A stretch of DNA of 64,000 bases from contig NZ_CP063121.1 in assembly GCF_014931415.1 (NCBI RefSeq), positions 868,001 to 932,000 of the forward strand, given 5' to 3'. Positions within the stretch are counted from its first letter, which is position 1; each line of letters starts with the position of its first letter. Below the pieces are notes generated by a model. The model saw nothing but the letters and a program-made list of their open reading frames with translations, searched no databases and was not told the origin of the DNA. The position numbers and the translations under genes were made by a program. Shown in pieces: positions 28,140-39,961 of the stretch. Source of the stretch: Haemophilus parainfluenzae (GTDB lineage: Bacteria > Pseudomonadota > Gammaproteobacteria > Enterobacterales > Pasteurellaceae).

Positions 28140-29567
28140 ATGAACTTCCCTCAAATCGCCCAGCAAGTGATTGATAAGCTTGGCGGCAAAGAAAACATCG
28201 CCACAGCAGCACATTGTGCAACGCGTTTACGTATTGTGCTAAACGATGAAAGCAAAGTGGACAAAGAAGGCATTGATAACATTGAAGGCGTGAAAGGGCA
28301 GTTTGCTGTCGCCGGTCAATATCAAATTATCTTCGGTTCTGGCACAGTGAATAAAGTCCATGCTGAACTTACCAAATTGCTTGGTATCGGCGATGTGAGC
28401 AAAGCCGAAGTGGCAGAAGCGGCGTCAGGCAATCAAAACTTATTGCAACGTTTGGTGAAAGGCTTAGCGGATATTTTCGTGCCAATCATTCCAGCAATCG
28501 TCGCAGGCGGTTTGTTAATGGGTATTCACTCCATGCTTACAGCGAAAGGTTTCTTCGTTGATGAATTAAGCGTGATTGATATACACCCGGGTCTTGCGGA
28601 TTTGGTGGACTTCATTAATACCATCGCAAACGCACCGTTTGTGTTCTTACCAGTATTACTTGGTTTCTCTGCGACTCGTAAATTCGGCGGTAACCCATTC
28701 TTAGGGGCAGCGCTTGGGATGTTATTAGTTCACCCTGCATTAGCAGATGGTTGGAACTACGCATTAACCCTTGCGCAAGGCAAAATCCAATACTGGAATG
28801 TATTCGGTCTTGAGATTGAAAAAGTCGGCTATCAAGGTACCGTTATCCCAACATTAGTTTCTGCTTGGGTGTTAGCAACCTTAGAAAAAACCTTCCGTAA
28901 GTTTGTGCCTTCTTACTTAGATAACCTCATTACCCCATTATTCTCACTCTTTATTGCGGGCTTCTTAGCGTTTACCGTAATCGGTCCAATTGGTCGTGAA
29001 GCGGGTTCATTAATTGCATCAGGCTTAACTTGGTTATATGACACCTTAGGTTTTGTTGGTGGCGCGATCTTCGGGGCATTCTATGCACCAATTGTTATCA
29101 CGGGTATGCACCAAACCTTCATTGCGGTTGAAACACAATTATTAGCTGAAATGGCAAATACTGGCGGTACCTTTATTTTCCCAATCGCCGCAATGTCAAA
29201 CATCGCACAAGGTGCAGCTTGTTTAGGTGTAGCAGTGGCATTAAAAGATCCAAAAGTACGCGGTTTAGCGGTGCCATCTGGTATTTCTGCACTATTAGGG
29301 ATTACTGAACCGGCGATGTTCGGGGTGAACTTACGTTATCGTCAGGCGTTCTTTGCGGCGATGATTGGTTCAGGCTTAGCAAGTGCCTTTATCGCTTTCT
29401 TCAATGTAAAAGCCATTGCATTAGGCGCAGCAGGTTTCTTAGGTATTCCATCTATCAAACCAGATAGCCTTGCGATGTACTGCATCGGTATGATGATTTC
29501 ATTTGTGGTGGCATTCACGCTTTCAGTCATTTTCGTGAAACGCGCACAAGCAAAAGCAAAAGCATAA
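28140..29567 (+). CDS. scrA: PTS EIIBC, sucrose-type
   Basis: A 475-residue phosphotransferase permease. An N-terminal IIB domain carries the phosphorylated Cys26 in TAAHCATRLRIVL. A IIC domain of about ten spans includes PVLLGFSATRKFGGNPFLGA and GITEPAMFGVNLRY. The IIB segment and the NIEGVKGQF region resemble sucrose EII (ScrA) more than the trehalose or beta-glucoside types. There is no IIA domain, so it must borrow one. No sucrose-6-phosphate hydrolase, fructokinase or LacI regulator lies beside it; the gene stands alone between two terminators. The substrate call is therefore moderate. Confidence 0.7.
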   Translation: MNFPQIAQQVIDKLGGKENIATAAHCATRLRIVLNDESKVDKEGIDNIEGVKGQFAVAGQYQIIFGSGTVNKVHAELTKLLGIGDVSKAEVAEAASGNQNLLQRLVKGLADIFVPIIPAIVAGGLLMGIHSMLTAKGFFVDELSVIDIHPGLADLVDFINTIANAPFVFLPVLLGFSATRKFGGNPFLGAALGMLLVHPALADGWNYALTLAQGKIQYWNVFGLEIEKVGYQGTVIPTLVSAWVLATLEKTFRKFVPSYLDNLITPLFSLFIAGFLAFTVIGPIGREAGSLIASGLTWLYDTLGFVGGAIFGAFYAPIVITGMHQTFIAVETQLLAEMANTGGTFIFPIAAMSNIAQGAACLGVAVALKDPKVRGLAVPSGISALLGITEPAMFGVNLRYRQAFFAAMIGSGLASAFIAFFNVKAIALGAAGFLGIPSIKPDSLAMYCIGMMISFVVAFTLSVIFVKRAQAKAKA

Positions 29568-29582
29568 TCGCAATAAAAAAGA

Positions 29583-29613
29583 AAAAGCACGAGTTTAAGC
29601 TCGTGCTTTTTTG
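29583..29613 (+). terminator. Terminator of the PTS gene
   Basis: The 11-base stem AAAAGCACGAG / CTCGTGCTTTT is followed by more T residues, 15 bases past the stop. Confidence 0.92.
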
Positions 29614-29657
29614 TTTGGAAAAAATGCGTCTAAAAATGACCGCACTTTCAGTGAGAG

Positions 29658-30125
29658 TTAGCCTTCTCGACAGTTTAACCAAGTGCTTCTCATGCCTTGA
29701 TTATTCTTGTAGTACACAGAATTATTTTCACGAGCGATTAAATCAACATAACTGCCATCAATCGGCTCATAAGAGCGATAAATCACTTCAAAGCGGTTTC
29801 CACGTGCATTTAAGGTACGATTTTCCACATGATCAAACGGCACCGCTTTTCCACCATCTAATTGGAAATAAATTCCAAAGTTATCTTTCATTCGGCTTTC
29901 TCTTGAAAGTGGGAAGTAAGTGGTTAAATACGAACTTGAACCCGTTTCTGAATTACGACAAGAGTAATAATAACGTTTGTAATCTTTCGGATTGTTTAAT
30001 TCTGCTTGGCTAATGTTATTTTTAAGGTATCGTGTTTTAACGCTTTTCTTTGGTTGCTGTGTTGTAGTACAAGCAAACAACCCTACAAATGCCGCTGTGA
30101 GTAATGCTATTTTAAATTTATTCAT
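29658..30125 (-). CDS. Small predicted lipoprotein, unknown function
   Basis: A 155-residue protein with signal peptide MNKFKIALLTAAFVGLFACT and lipobox LFAC (Cys19). The mature part is basic and Tyr-rich (KRYYYSCRNSETGSSSYL), with two further cysteines at about 56 and 152 that could form a disulfide. I do not recognise the family; it looks like a Pasteurellaceae-restricted envelope lipoprotein. It converges with the PTS gene across a hairpin and diverges from the SIR2 gene. Confidence 0.75.
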   Translation of the reverse strand: MNKFKIALLTAAFVGLFACTTTQQPKKSVKTRYLKNNISQAELNNPKDYKRYYYSCRNSETGSSSYLTTYFPLSRESRMKDNFGIYFQLDGGKAVPFDHVENRTLNARGNRFEVIYRSYEPIDGSYVDLIARENNSVYYKNNQGMRSTWLNCREG

Positions 30126-30392
30126 CGATAAAGTTCCGAGAGTAGAGTGAATTAGAAAGGGAGTATGATAGCGGAAAAATTTGGACTGTGCAAAAAGGGG
30201 ATGAGATATTTGAGTTATGTATCTAGAAATACTTTATATTAAAAATAATGTTAATTTATTTTAATACATCGCAATATGAATTAAGTTTGAATTTAATTTA
30301 ATGATTTATATCATAATATCTTTGAGTTAATGTGGTTGAGGATTTTTCTATTTGATAAAATACGTAAAATTATATTAACTAAAGGAACTTTT

Positions 30393-31718
30393 ATGGGAAA
30401 ACATTTATTAATAACAGGAGCTGGAGTGGATCGTTCAGAGGGAATTAATTTTCCTTTGGCTAATACTTTACTTGCAGATGTGGCTGGATATCTAGCTGAT
30501 AAAGATAATTGTGTTGATTCAGAATTACGTAAGATGATTCCTGGCCTTCGTTTTAATTTTAATAATATGATTGCTAGAGCAGTAGATAAGGTGGCTACAA
30601 GAGAAATTCATGAGCAAAAACAAATGATTCAGAGAGTTCGTGAGGTGCTCAACAATCTAGAGGAAAATGATGATAAGAATAAGAAGTTAGCGCAATTATT
30701 AATCAAGTTATTTGAAAAACTAGCAACGATAGCTGAACAAAGCTATTTAGATGAAGAAACAGAAAGCCTAATTAGAGATGTGTTTCCTGATGATGCAGAT
30801 GATATTATTGATAGTGATTCTATTTTAGATATACATAAGCTGTCTCTTTCTGACACTTTTAAGCTAGTGCTTAAACGAACTTTAAGAATGAGCTTAAAAG
30901 GTGATAATCCTATTGCTAGGGCAATTGGAGCGGATTTGTTAAATATAGAAACATTATTGATAGAGAAATTTTTAGGATTTTATAATGAAAATCCTGCAGA
31001 TATTAAGAATTATATTTATATTTCTTGGTCTTTATGGGCTTATCTAGTACATAAACAACAAGAAGTTATTGGTAAAAATTCAGGTCTACCATTCTATAGT
31101 CAATTACACAAAGATATAAGAGCAGTAACATTAAATTATACTTATTTTCTTGAAAATCAATTGACAGGAAATAATGTTATATACTTTCATGGTGGGTTGG
31201 CAGAATATGTAAGAATGGATACAAGAGACTTATTGAATATAGAAAATATACTATCACTTAACCCGAGTGATTTTATTCGTGATGTTATTGCGCCAAGTAT
31301 TAATTTAAATGATTATGATATATCAAAACAAGTTCATATAATTCCATCGCTAGTTCCACCTTTAAGGTTAAAGCCTGTATTATCAAATAAATATATTGAA
31401 TTGTGGGCAAAATCAACAGAGTGGATTAAAGAGGCTGAACATATCGTCATTATAGGATATTCATTTAATAATGCTGATGAGCATTTTAATGACATATTAA
31501 GATGCTATCATAATAATAAAAAAATTGATATCGTTGTACCACATGCAGATGGTGACTATTTTAAAAATAGAATAGAAAAAGTATTTAATATTCCGCAGAA
31601 TCAATTAACCAAAGTTACGGTTCAAAATAGATCTGCTCTTCAATGTAGGAATATTCGCTTAATTTCAGCTTGTGCTACAGAAATAGATGTTTCTGAATTG
31701 TTTGGATTAGGTTGTTAA
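30393..31718 (+). CDS. SIR2-like domain protein, candidate defence NADase
   Basis: A 441-residue protein from ATG 30393, chosen because AAAGGA lies 6 bases upstream. The N terminus HLLITGAGVDRSEGINFP resembles the Rossmann GAG loop of SIR2-like proteins. Near residue 245, TLNYTYFLENQ matches the TxNYDxxLE motif with the catalytic-type Asn. IYFHGG near 263 supplies the His. HIVIIGYSFNNADEHFND near 350 is the C-terminal IIGYSxNxAD mark of prokaryotic SIR2_2 proteins. The middle (about 60-240) is helical and unassigned. Such proteins often deplete NAD+ during phage infection, but no partner gene (TIR, HerA, Argonaute, tail-sensor) is adjacent. The gene is more AT-rich than its neighbours and lacks uptake signals, suggesting acquisition. 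Confidence 0.75.
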   Translation: MGKHLLITGAGVDRSEGINFPLANTLLADVAGYLADKDNCVDSELRKMIPGLRFNFNNMIARAVDKVATREIHEQKQMIQRVREVLNNLEENDDKNKKLAQLLIKLFEKLATIAEQSYLDEETESLIRDVFPDDADDIIDSDSILDIHKLSLSDTFKLVLKRTLRMSLKGDNPIARAIGADLLNIETLLIEKFLGFYNENPADIKNYIYISWSLWAYLVHKQQEVIGKNSGLPFYSQLHKDIRAVTLNYTYFLENQLTGNNVIYFHGGLAEYVRMDTRDLLNIENILSLNPSDFIRDVIAPSINLNDYDISKQVHIIPSLVPPLRLKPVLSNKYIELWAKSTEWIKEAEHIVIIGYSFNNADEHFNDILRCYHNNKKIDIVVPHADGDYFKNRIEKVFNIPQNQLTKVTVQNRSALQCRNIRLISACATEIDVSELFGLGC

Positions 31719-31734
31719 TAGTCATAAATGTATG

Positions 31735-31755
31735 AGGGGGAATAATTCTCCCCCT
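31735..31755. terminator. Bidirectional hairpin between SIR2 gene and metH
   Basis: AGGGGGA and TCCCCCT are inverted around a short loop, with AT-rich flanks, between converging genes. Confidence 0.7.
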
Positions 31756-31764
31756 TTATGATTC

Positions 31765-34700
31765 CTACTTCATCGCCACACCCAGCCATTTCATCATCTC
31801 TCTCTCATCCCAACCTTTGCGTTTGGCATAATCTTGAGCTTGGTCTTCATCAATGCGACCTAAGGTGAAATAGTTACTTGCAGGGTGGGTGAAGTACCAG
31901 CCACAGACGGAAGCAGCCGGCCACATGGCGTAGCTTTCGGTGAGTTTCATGCCGATGCGTTGTTCCACTTCTAATAAATCCCAAATCAAGGCTTTTTCGG
32001 TATGTTCTGGGCAGCTTGGATAACCCGGTGCAGGGCGGATGCCGACATAGTTTTCATTGATTAAGCCTTGATTGTCGAATTCTTCTTGCGTGTAGCCCCA
32101 AATGCGGGTGCGAAGTTCGAAGTGTAGATATTCTGCCATGGCTTCCGCTAAGCGGTCGCCCACAGCTTGTAGTAAGATGGCATTGTAGTCATCGCCTGCT
32201 GCTTTATAGCCTTCTACTAATTCCATTTCTTCAATACCCGCGCAGACGGCGAACATGCCGAACCAGTCTTTTTTACCGCTTTCACGATCGGCAATAAAGT
32301 CGCTTAAGCAGAAGTTAAATGGGCTTTTGCTGTTTTTTCCACGTTCCGTTTGTTGGCGTAAACCGTAAGCGGTGCCAATAGGTTGTGTGCGTTCTTCATC
32401 AGCGAAAAGCATCACATCATCGCCTACACGTTCCGCAGGGAATATGCCTAAAATACCGCTTGGGTTGAGTTTGTGGTTTTGTTCTAATTCATCCAATACC
32501 ACTTGTGCATCGTTCCACACTTTGCGTGCTTCTTCGCCGCCTTCTGGATAATCAAAGGCATCAGGGTAGCCACCCATTAAGCCCCAAATGCGGAAGAATG
32601 GTGACCAGTCGATAAATTTACGCAGCTCGGCAATCGGTACGTTTTTAAATTCCACAATACCGGTTTGGTTTGGTGTTGGTGGCACGTAATCTGCCCATTC
32701 ACCACTAAAGCCATCAAAGCGATTTGAGCGAGCTTCTTCAATGCTGAGCTGTTTACGCAGTGGTTTACGGTTAGAGAAAGATTGCTGAATTTTTTCGTAA
32801 TCCTTTTTAAATTGTTCCCACAATGCTGCTCGGCTTTCAGGATTCATCAATGCTGCACACACCGTCACTGCACGGGAGGCGTTAGAGGTATAAAATACGC
32901 CGTGTTCTTTATATTTTGGATAAAGTTTAATGGCTGTATGTTCTTTAGAAGTGGTCGCCCCGCCAATCATCACAGGCAGATTTAAGCCTAAGCGAGTCAT
33001 TTCACCCAAGAAGTATTCCATTTCATCTAAAGAAGGGGTAATCAAACCACTTAACGCGATGATGTCCGCTTTTTCATCAATAGCGGTTTGAATGATTTTG
33101 TCCGCTGGCACCATCACGCCTAAGTCAATCACTTCAAAGTTATTACATTGCATCACCACGCTTACGATGTTTTTACCGATATCGTGCACGTCGCCTTTTA
33201 CGGTGGCGATCACCACTTTACCGTTGCTTGAACCTTTTTGTTTGGTTGCGTTGATAAAAGGCTCTAAATACGCCACAGATTGTTTCATCACTCGTGCAGA
33301 TTTCACCACTTGTGGCAGGAACATTTTACCGTCACCGAATAAATCGCCGACGACATCCATCCCTTCCATCAGCGGCCCTTCAATGACATCTAATGGGCTT
33401 GGTAATTGTTGGCGGGCTTCTTCAGTATCTTCCACAATGTAAGTGGTAATTCCTTTCACTAGCGCGTGTTTTAAACGTTCTTCCACCGGCCAAGTACGCC
33501 ATTCTGCGACAGAATCGACCGCACTTTCATCGTTGCCTTGGTTACGATATTTTTCTGCAATATCGAGCAATTTTTCGGTAGCATCTGGGCTGCGGTTTAA
33601 TACCGCATCTTCCACAATTTCACGTAATTCAGGATCGAGATCGTCATAAATTGCGAGCTGCCCCGCATTCACAATCCCCATATCCATGCCTTGTTTGATG
33701 GCGTGATAGAGGAAGACGGCGTGAATGGCTTCGCGCATCACGTTGTTACCACGGAATGAGAAAGAAACATTAGACACCCCGCCCGAGATTTTCGCATGTG
33801 GTAACGCGCGTTTAATACGGCCTGTAGCGTTGATGAAATCCACACCGTAGTTATTGTGCTCTTCAATCCCCGTACCGATAGCAAAAATATTCGGGTCGAA
33901 AATAATGTCTTCTGGCGGGAAGCCGACTTGGTTCACCAAAATGTCATAAGCACGGCTACAAATTTCAACTTTACGATCTTCGGTATCGGCCTGACCCACT
34001 TCGTCAAATGCCATCACCACCACGGCGGCACCGTATTTACGTACTAGTTTAGCATGGTCGATAAAGATTTCTTCGCCTTCTTTTAACGAGATGGAGTTCA
34101 CAATCGGCTTACCTTGTACCGACTGCAAACCCGCTTCAATCACTTCCCATTTAGACGAGTCGATCATTACCGGCACTTTGGCTGCATCAGGTTCGGTCGC
34201 CATAATATTAAGGAAACGGGTCATACATTTTTTGCCGTCTAATAAGGCTTCGTCCATATTGACGTCGATCACTTGCGCACCGTTTTCCACTTGGTCAATA
34301 GCAATTTCAATGGCTTCGGCAAATTTGTCTTCTTTAATTAAGCGTTTGAATTTTGCCGAACCAGTCACGTTATTACGTTCGCCCACGTTCACGAATAGGC
34401 TTTCATCATCAATATTGAGTGGCTCTAAGCCCGATAAACGCATCGCAGTTTTAATTTCAGGCAATTTACGCGGCGCAATACCTTGCATTGCATCCGCAAA
34501 TGCTTTGATATGTTCTGGCGTCGTACCACAACAACCCCCGACAATGTTCACAAAGCCACTTTCAGCCCATTCTTTAAGATGTGCAGCCATTTCTTCAGCC
34601 CCTAAATCGTAGCCACCAAAGGCATTTGGCAAGCCTGCATTTGGGTGAACGGATACATAGGTTTCGCTGATTTTAGACAGTTGTTCAACATATTGGCGAA

Positions 34701-35454
34701 GTTCTTTCGGGCCGAGCGCACAGTTTAGGCCGAATGTCAGTGGCTTAGCGTGGCGAAGTGAGTTGTAGAATGCTTCAGTGGTTTGCCCTGAAAGCGTACG
34801 ACCGGAAGCATCGGTAATGGTGCCTGAAATCATAATCGGCAATTCCACACCTAATTCTTCAAATACCGTTTCAATGGCGAAAATAGCGGCTTTTGCGTTT
34901 AATGTGTCGAAAATAGTTTCGATCATGATTAAATCCGCACCACCTTCAATTAAGCCTTTAGTGGCTTCAGCATAAGCATCGACCAGTTCCATAAAGGTAA
35001 TGTTACGGAAACCTGGGTCATTTACATCAGGAGAAATAGAGGCTGTACGGTTGGTGGGCCCTAACACACCTGCCACAAAGCGAGGTTTTTCTGGTGTGCT
35101 GTATTTATCTGCGGCTAAACGCGCTAATTTTGCCCCTGCAAAATTCAATTCGTAGGCAATAGACTGTAAATCATAATCCGCTTGCGCAATGGTGGTAGAG
35201 CTAAAGGTATTGGTTTCAATAATATCGGCGCCGGCTTGTAAATATTTCTCATGAATCGCAGAAATTAACAGCGGTTGGGTTAAGGTGAGCAAGTCATTAT
35301 TGCCACGTAAATCAACCGCACTTTCTTTAAAACGCTCGCCTCTAAAATCAGCCTCGGTGAGTTTGTATTTTTGGATCATCGTCCCCATCGCACCATCTAA
35401 AATAAGGATGCGTTTCTCAAGGGCTTGTTTGAGTTGAGAGTTTTTGTTCAGCAT
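31765..35454 (-). CDS. metH: Cobalamin-dependent methionine synthase
   Basis: Transfers methyl from 5-methyltetrahydrofolate to homocysteine through methylcobalamin. The 1229-residue protein has the full four-module layout. A homocysteine domain starts [11 protein letters not shown] and has zinc-site [13 protein letters not shown] near 305-320. A pterin domain starts [18 protein letters not shown]. The B12 domain has [13 protein letters not shown] with the cobalt-ligand His. A SAM-dependent reactivation domain completes it, with [13 protein letters not shown] good promoter lies upstream; no cobalamin riboswitch is visible. The organism must import cobalamin, since no synthesis genes are in the window. 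Confidence 0.98.
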   Translation of the reverse strand: MLNKNSQLKQALEKRILILDGAMGTMIQKYKLTEADFRGERFKESAVDLRGNNDLLTLTQPLLISAIHEKYLQAGADIIETNTFSSTTIAQADYDLQSIAYELNFAGAKLARLAADKYSTPEKPRFVAGVLGPTNRTASISPDVNDPGFRNITFMELVDAYAEATKGLIEGGADLIMIETIFDTLNAKAAIFAIETVFEELGVELPIMISGTITDASGRTLSGQTTEAFYNSLRHAKPLTFGLNCALGPKELRQYVEQLSKISETYVSVHPNAGLPNAFGGYDLGAEEMAAHLKEWAESGFVNIVGGCCGTTPEHIKAFADAMQGIAPRKLPEIKTAMRLSGLEPLNIDDESLFVNVGERNNVTGSAKFKRLIKEDKFAEAIEIAIDQVENGAQVIDVNMDEALLDGKKCMTRFLNIMATEPDAAKVPVMIDSSKWEVIEAGLQSVQGKPIVNSISLKEGEEIFIDHAKLVRKYGAAVVVMAFDEVGQADTEDRKVEICSRAYDILVNQVGFPPEDIIFDPNIFAIGTGIEEHNNYGVDFINATGRIKRALPHAKISGGVSNVSFSFRGNNVMREAIHAVFLYHAIKQGMDMGIVNAGQLAIYDDLDPELREIVEDAVLNRSPDATEKLLDIAEKYRNQGNDESAVDSVAEWRTWPVEERLKHALVKGITTYIVEDTEEARQQLPSPLDVIEGPLMEGMDVVGDLFGDGKMFLPQVVKSARVMKQSVAYLEPFINATKQKGSSNGKVVIATVKGDVHDIGKNIVSVVMQCNNFEVIDLGVMVPADKIIQTAIDEKADIIALSGLITPSLDEMEYFLGEMTRLGLNLPVMIGGATTSKEHTAIKLYPKYKEHGVFYTSNASRAVTVCAALMNPESRAALWEQFKKDYEKIQQSFSNRKPLRKQLSIEEARSNRFDGFSGEWADYVPPTPNQTGIVEFKNVPIAELRKFIDWSPFFRIWGLMGGYPDAFDYPEGGEEARKVWNDAQVVLDELEQNHKLNPSGILGIFPAERVGDDVMLFADEERTQPIGTAYGLRQQTERGKNSKSPFNFCLSDFIADRESGKKDWFGMFAVCAGIEEMELVEGYKAAGDDYNAILLQAVGDRLAEAMAEYLHFELRTRIWGYTQEEFDNQGLINENYVGIRPAPGYPSCPEHTEKALIWDLLEVEQRIGMKLTESYAMWPAASVCGWYFTHPASNYFTLGRIDEDQAQDYAKRKGWDEREMMKWLGVAMK

Positions 35455-35489
35455 AATTAAAATTCCGTAAAGCTAAGGATAGTAGAGAA

Positions 35490-35518
35490 ATGATAGGGGG
35501 TAGATGAATAAGTGTCAA
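35490..35518 (-). promoter_or_regulatory. Promoter of metH
   Basis: On the minus strand: TTGACA (35518-35513), a 17-base spacer, TATCAT (35495-35490). The predicted start is near 35483, leaving a leader of about 30 bases, too short for a cobalamin riboswitch. Confidence 0.75.
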
Positions 35519-35624
35519 ATCCAATACACTAAATGCTTTATCCTTGAAAATAAATAAAAATTTACTATAGTATTGATAACAGATTTTCTTAAAAAGAATA
35601 TAACCATTTATTATTGAGGTCATT

Positions 35625-36242
35625 ATGTGTAGAAAAATTTTTATTTCGTTTTTTTTAATTTTTATTTCTTTAAGTGATGTGATGGCAAGTGATTTCATAG
35701 ATGTATCAAATTCTGATACAAATGTAAAAATGTTACCTAGCTCAGAAGCTGAACCTAAAATAAAAGATAATGATACTGAAATACAGATTATTGAAAAAAG
35801 AAAAATACAAGCATTTAATACTGCCGCTCGTTATATGAAAGCAAAATATTGTCTTTGGGAAACTGATTATGAAAAATTACCTAATAAAGAAAAAGCCAAA
35901 CGAGTAATGTATGTACCTGAAATAGATAATAACGGTTATCATGCTTTTATTTTCATGGTTAAGGATGTTACATGCGGCACGGGGAATGCAGGGCCAGCAT
36001 TTGAATTAGTTCATCTTTTAACTTATAGAAGTGATTTATATCCAGCTAAAGTAGAGGATAGCAATCAACATGTAGGAGATATAAATAGATATAAACAAGA
36101 GGGAAATAAAATGATTATAGAGCATATGTTACTTGCTGATGATGATGCTCGTACTTTCCCAACACTTAAGTATCGTGAAACATTTACCCTTCCTGATTTG
36201 AAACCTGTCAAAAAAGAATTTTTAGGAAAGGTTAAATATTAA
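35625..36242 (+). CDS. Predicted periplasmic protein of unknown function
   Basis: A 205-residue protein. The hydrophobic N terminus MCRKIFISFFLIFISLSDVM ends in a likely signal cleavage after ALA-type MAS. The mature part is acidic at first, then contains ARYMKAKYCLWETDYEKL and VKDVTCGTGNAGPAFELVHL, whose two cysteines (about 83 and 118) could pair. I recognise no family. The coding sequence is AT-rich, the gene stands alone between metH and the leucine operon, and no uptake signal lies within it. Periplasmic or outer-membrane-associated location is an inference from the signal peptide. Confidence 0.7.
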   Translation: MCRKIFISFFLIFISLSDVMASDFIDVSNSDTNVKMLPSSEAEPKIKDNDTEIQIIEKRKIQAFNTAARYMKAKYCLWETDYEKLPNKEKAKRVMYVPEIDNNGYHAFIFMVKDVTCGTGNAGPAFELVHLLTYRSDLYPAKVEDSNQHVGDINRYKQEGNKMIIEHMLLADDDARTFPTLKYRETFTLPDLKPVKKEFLGKVKY

Positions 36243-36269
36243 CGAGATAATTAATTTAAAGAAAAGAAA

Positions 36270-36288
36270 GGCGGACAAATTGTCCGCC
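36270..36288 (-). terminator. Terminator of the leucine operon
   Basis: The stem GGCGGACA / TGTCCGCC with a 3-base loop is followed on the minus strand by a T-rich tract, 40 bases past the leuD stop. Confidence 0.8.
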
Positions 36289-36328
36289 GAATGGTTAGCA
36301 ATATTTGCTGTCCGAGTAAAAAAACAGA

Positions 36329-36931
36329 TTAACGTAAAAATGCCGGAATATTTTTTTCGTATTCACTGATGGCATCTTCGTGTTGTAACGTCAAACCGAT
36401 GTTATCCAAGCCGTTTAACAAACAATGACGGCGGAATTCATCCAGTTCAAAGTGATAGACTTTGTCACCTACAGTGACAGTCATCGCTTCCAAATCCACA
36501 TGGATTTGTTTGCCCTCATTTGCCCACACCCATTGGAAGATTTCTTCCACTTCTTCTTCGCTTAAACGAATCGGTAACATGTGGTTGTTTAAACTATTGT
36601 TATAGAAAATATCCGCAAAGCTTGGTGCGATCATCACTTTGAAACCGTAATCGGCTAATGCCCAAGGTGCGTGTTCACGTGAAGAACCACAACCAAGATT
36701 TTTACGCGCTAATAAAATGGTCGCGCCTTGATATTGTGGATAATTTAATACGAAATCTGGATTTGGCTTGGTACCTTCTACATCCAAATAACGCCATTCA
36801 TGGAATAAGTGTTTGCCGAAACCTACGCGGGTAATGGCTTGTAAAAATTGTTTTGGAATAATTGCATCCGTGTCCACGTTTGCCGCATCCAATGGCACTA
36901 CTAAGCCTGAAAGTTGTTTAAATCCTGCCAT
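36329..36931 (-). CDS. leuD: 3-isopropylmalate dehydratase small subunit
   Basis: Forms the isopropylmalate isomerase with LeuC, converting 2- to 3-isopropylmalate. The 200-residue aconitase swivel domain shows the expected segments: [36 protein letters not shown] near 75-93, and [16 protein letters not shown]. It lies 10 bases after leuC and is the last gene of the leu operon. Confidence 0.98.
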   Translation of the reverse strand: MAGFKQLSGLVVPLDAANVDTDAIIPKQFLQAITRVGFGKHLFHEWRYLDVEGTKPNPDFVLNYPQYQGATILLARKNLGCGSSREHAPWALADYGFKVMIAPSFADIFYNNSLNNHMLPIRLSEEEVEEIFQWVWANEGKQIHVDLEAMTVTVGDKVYHFELDEFRRHCLLNGLDNIGLTLQHEDAISEYEKNIPAFLR

Positions 36932-36941
36932 TTTCTGCTCC

Positions 36942-38351
36942 TTAGTTTAATGTGACGTCACGAATATCAACGAATTTACCGAACATTCCCGCTGCCGCAG
37001 CCATCGCAGGACTCACCAAGTGAGTACGACCATTACGGCCTTGGCGACCTTCAAAGTTACGGTTTGATGTAGAAGCACAGCGTTCCCATTCGCCTAAGCG
37101 GTCATCGTTCATCCCTAAGCACATTGAGCAACCTGGGTTACGCCATTCAGCGCCCGCTTCGATAAAGATTTTATCCAAGCCTTCTTTTTCTGCTTGTTCT
37201 TTCACTAAACCAGAGCCTGGTACCACTAAAATACGTTTTACATTGTCGGCTTTTTTACGACCTTTCATGACAGCCGCTGCGGCACGTAAATCTTCGATAC
37301 GAGCATTGGTGCAAGAGCCAATAAACACTTGATCCACCGGAATGTCTTTTAAATCGGTATTCGGTTCTAAACCGATATAATTCAATGCTTTTTCTGCTGA
37401 AGCACGAGTCACAGGATCGGTCATTTCTGCTGGATTTGGCACTAATTGATCGATACCGATTACTTGGCCTGGGTTTGTTCCCCAAGTTACCTGTGGTGCA
37501 ATGTCTTTGGCTTCTAACGTGATGACTGTGTCAAATTTTGCATCATCATCGGATTTTAAGGTTTTCCAATAAGCAACAGCATCATCCCAATCTTTACCTT
37601 TTGGTGCATGTGGACGACCTTTTAAGTATTCGAAAGTCGTTTCATCTGGTGCGATTAAGCCGGCTTTGGCACCCATTTCTATTGCCATATTACAAACGGT
37701 CATACGGCCTTCCATAGAAAGGTCACGAATGGCTTCACCACAGAATTCCACCACATGACCTGTACCGCCTGCCATGGTGGTTTTACCGATAATGGCAAGA
37801 ATGATATCTTTTGCGGTAATGCCAGGTGCTACTTTTCCACGCACTTCAATTTTCATATTTTTCGCGCGAGCTTGTTTTAAGGTTTGTGTGGCTAATACAT
37901 GTTCTACCTCGGATGTACCAATACCAAATGCTAAGGCGCCGAATGCCCCATGGGTGGCAGTATGGGAGTCACCACAAACGATAGTCATACCTGGTAAGGT
38001 TAAGCCTTGTTCAGGCCCCATGACATGCACAATACCTTGTTCTTTTGTGGTCATATCGAACAATTGAATACCGGTTGCTTTCGTGTTTTTTTCAAGTTCC
38101 AATACTTGAATTTTCGCTTGGCCTTCAAGTTTGTTCACATCACGTACTTGGGTAGAAATACTGTGATCCATGGTACCGAAAGTTTTACTGACTTGACGTA
38201 CTTGGCGGCCAGCTACACGTAGACCATCAAAGGCTTGTGGACTGGTTACTTCATGGATTAAATGACGGTTAATATACAAAATCGGCGTTTCGCCTTCAGC
38301 TTCGTACACCACATGGGCATCGAATAGTTTCTCGTAGAGTGTTTTTGCCAT
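36942..38351 (-). CDS. leuC: 3-isopropylmalate dehydratase large subunit
   Basis: The aconitase-family [4Fe-4S] subunit of isopropylmalate isomerase. The protein is about 469 residues from ATG 38351 ([13 protein letters not shown]); a TTG four codons upstream is less likely. Substrate and cluster motifs are visible: [20 protein letters not shown], and the cluster cysteines in [15 protein letters not shown] and [10 protein letters not shown]. It lies 44 bases after a YciI-like gene that interrupts the usual leuB-leuC spacing. Confidence 0.98.
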   Translation of the reverse strand: MAKTLYEKLFDAHVVYEAEGETPILYINRHLIHEVTSPQAFDGLRVAGRQVRQVSKTFGTMDHSISTQVRDVNKLEGQAKIQVLELEKNTKATGIQLFDMTTKEQGIVHVMGPEQGLTLPGMTIVCGDSHTATHGAFGALAFGIGTSEVEHVLATQTLKQARAKNMKIEVRGKVAPGITAKDIILAIIGKTTMAGGTGHVVEFCGEAIRDLSMEGRMTVCNMAIEMGAKAGLIAPDETTFEYLKGRPHAPKGKDWDDAVAYWKTLKSDDDAKFDTVITLEAKDIAPQVTWGTNPGQVIGIDQLVPNPAEMTDPVTRASAEKALNYIGLEPNTDLKDIPVDQVFIGSCTNARIEDLRAAAAVMKGRKKADNVKRILVVPGSGLVKEQAEKEGLDKIFIEAGAEWRNPGCSMCLGMNDDRLGEWERCASTSNRNFEGRQGRNGRTHLVSPAMAAAAGMFGKFVDIRDVTLN

Positions 38352-38394
38352 AATTTTTCTCAATTCGTTAGGGGCTTTGTTAGAGTAGTAAGTT

Positions 38395-38688
38395 TTAAAT
38401 TGTCTGTTGGTATTTTTCTAATCCATTCGCAACTTTAGATGGATAGAACTCTATCACTTGATAATCTGCTATTTGGTGTTGGTGAAATGGATCTTGTTCA
38501 ATAATTTGATTTACTTCATCAAGATCTTTTGCATTCATAATAATGATTCCACCAGTTCTAGGTTCTTTACGCCCAGACATTAGAAACTTACCTTGTTGAT
38601 AAAACTTATCTAAAAATGTTCTGTGTTCAGCTAGAAATTCTTCAATTTTCTCTAAAGGTTGAATATAGGTTAATGAAACGATAAACAT
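38395..38688 (-). CDS. YciI-like protein inserted in the leu operon
   Basis: A 97-residue ferredoxin-like fold protein of the YCII family, from [30 protein letters not shown] and [19 protein letters not shown], which include the conserved His and the SGR(K)xPxxGG loop. Some family members are dehydrochlorinase- or dehydratase-like; most are uncharacterised. It has its own strong ribosome site (AGGAG). It sits between leuB and leuC in the same direction, 78 and 44 bases away, so it should be expressed with the pathway. I do not recall it in H. influenzae leu operons. Confidence 0.85.
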   Translation of the reverse strand: MFIVSLTYIQPLEKIEEFLAEHRTFLDKFYQQGKFLMSGRKEPRTGGIIIMNAKDLDEVNQIIEQDPFHQHQIADYQVIEFYPSKVANGLEKYQQTI

Positions 38689-38766
38689 ATAATCTCCTTT
38701 GTTTCTAGGGCTGCTTGATCCTTTCTGTTAAATTTGTTGATGGTGGACAAAATGCCCACCCTGTTA

Positions 38767-39867
<1,101 letters not shown>

Positions 39868-39885
39868 CTAAAGTGCGGTTAATTT

Positions 39886-39923
39886 TCTCCCCTCTTTTGT
39901 AAAGAGGGACAGGGGGAGATTTT
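39886..39923. repeat. Intergenic palindromic repeat, copy 2
   Basis: A CCTCTTTTGTAAAGAGGG hairpin followed by ACAGGGGGAGATTT, related to copy 1 at the window start. It lies in the leuA-leuB gap, inverted relative to copy 3. Confidence 0.75.
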
Positions 39924-39961
39924 AACAATATAAAATTGCTGAGGTTGATGTTACTTCTGTC

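Noticed and set aside
29603..30013. 136-residue plus-strand frame
   Set aside because: It is antisense to the small lipoprotein gene and starts at the PTS terminator.
35455..35624. Cobalamin riboswitch for metH
   Set aside because: The promoter leaves a leader of only about 30 bases and no B12-box-like sequence is visible.
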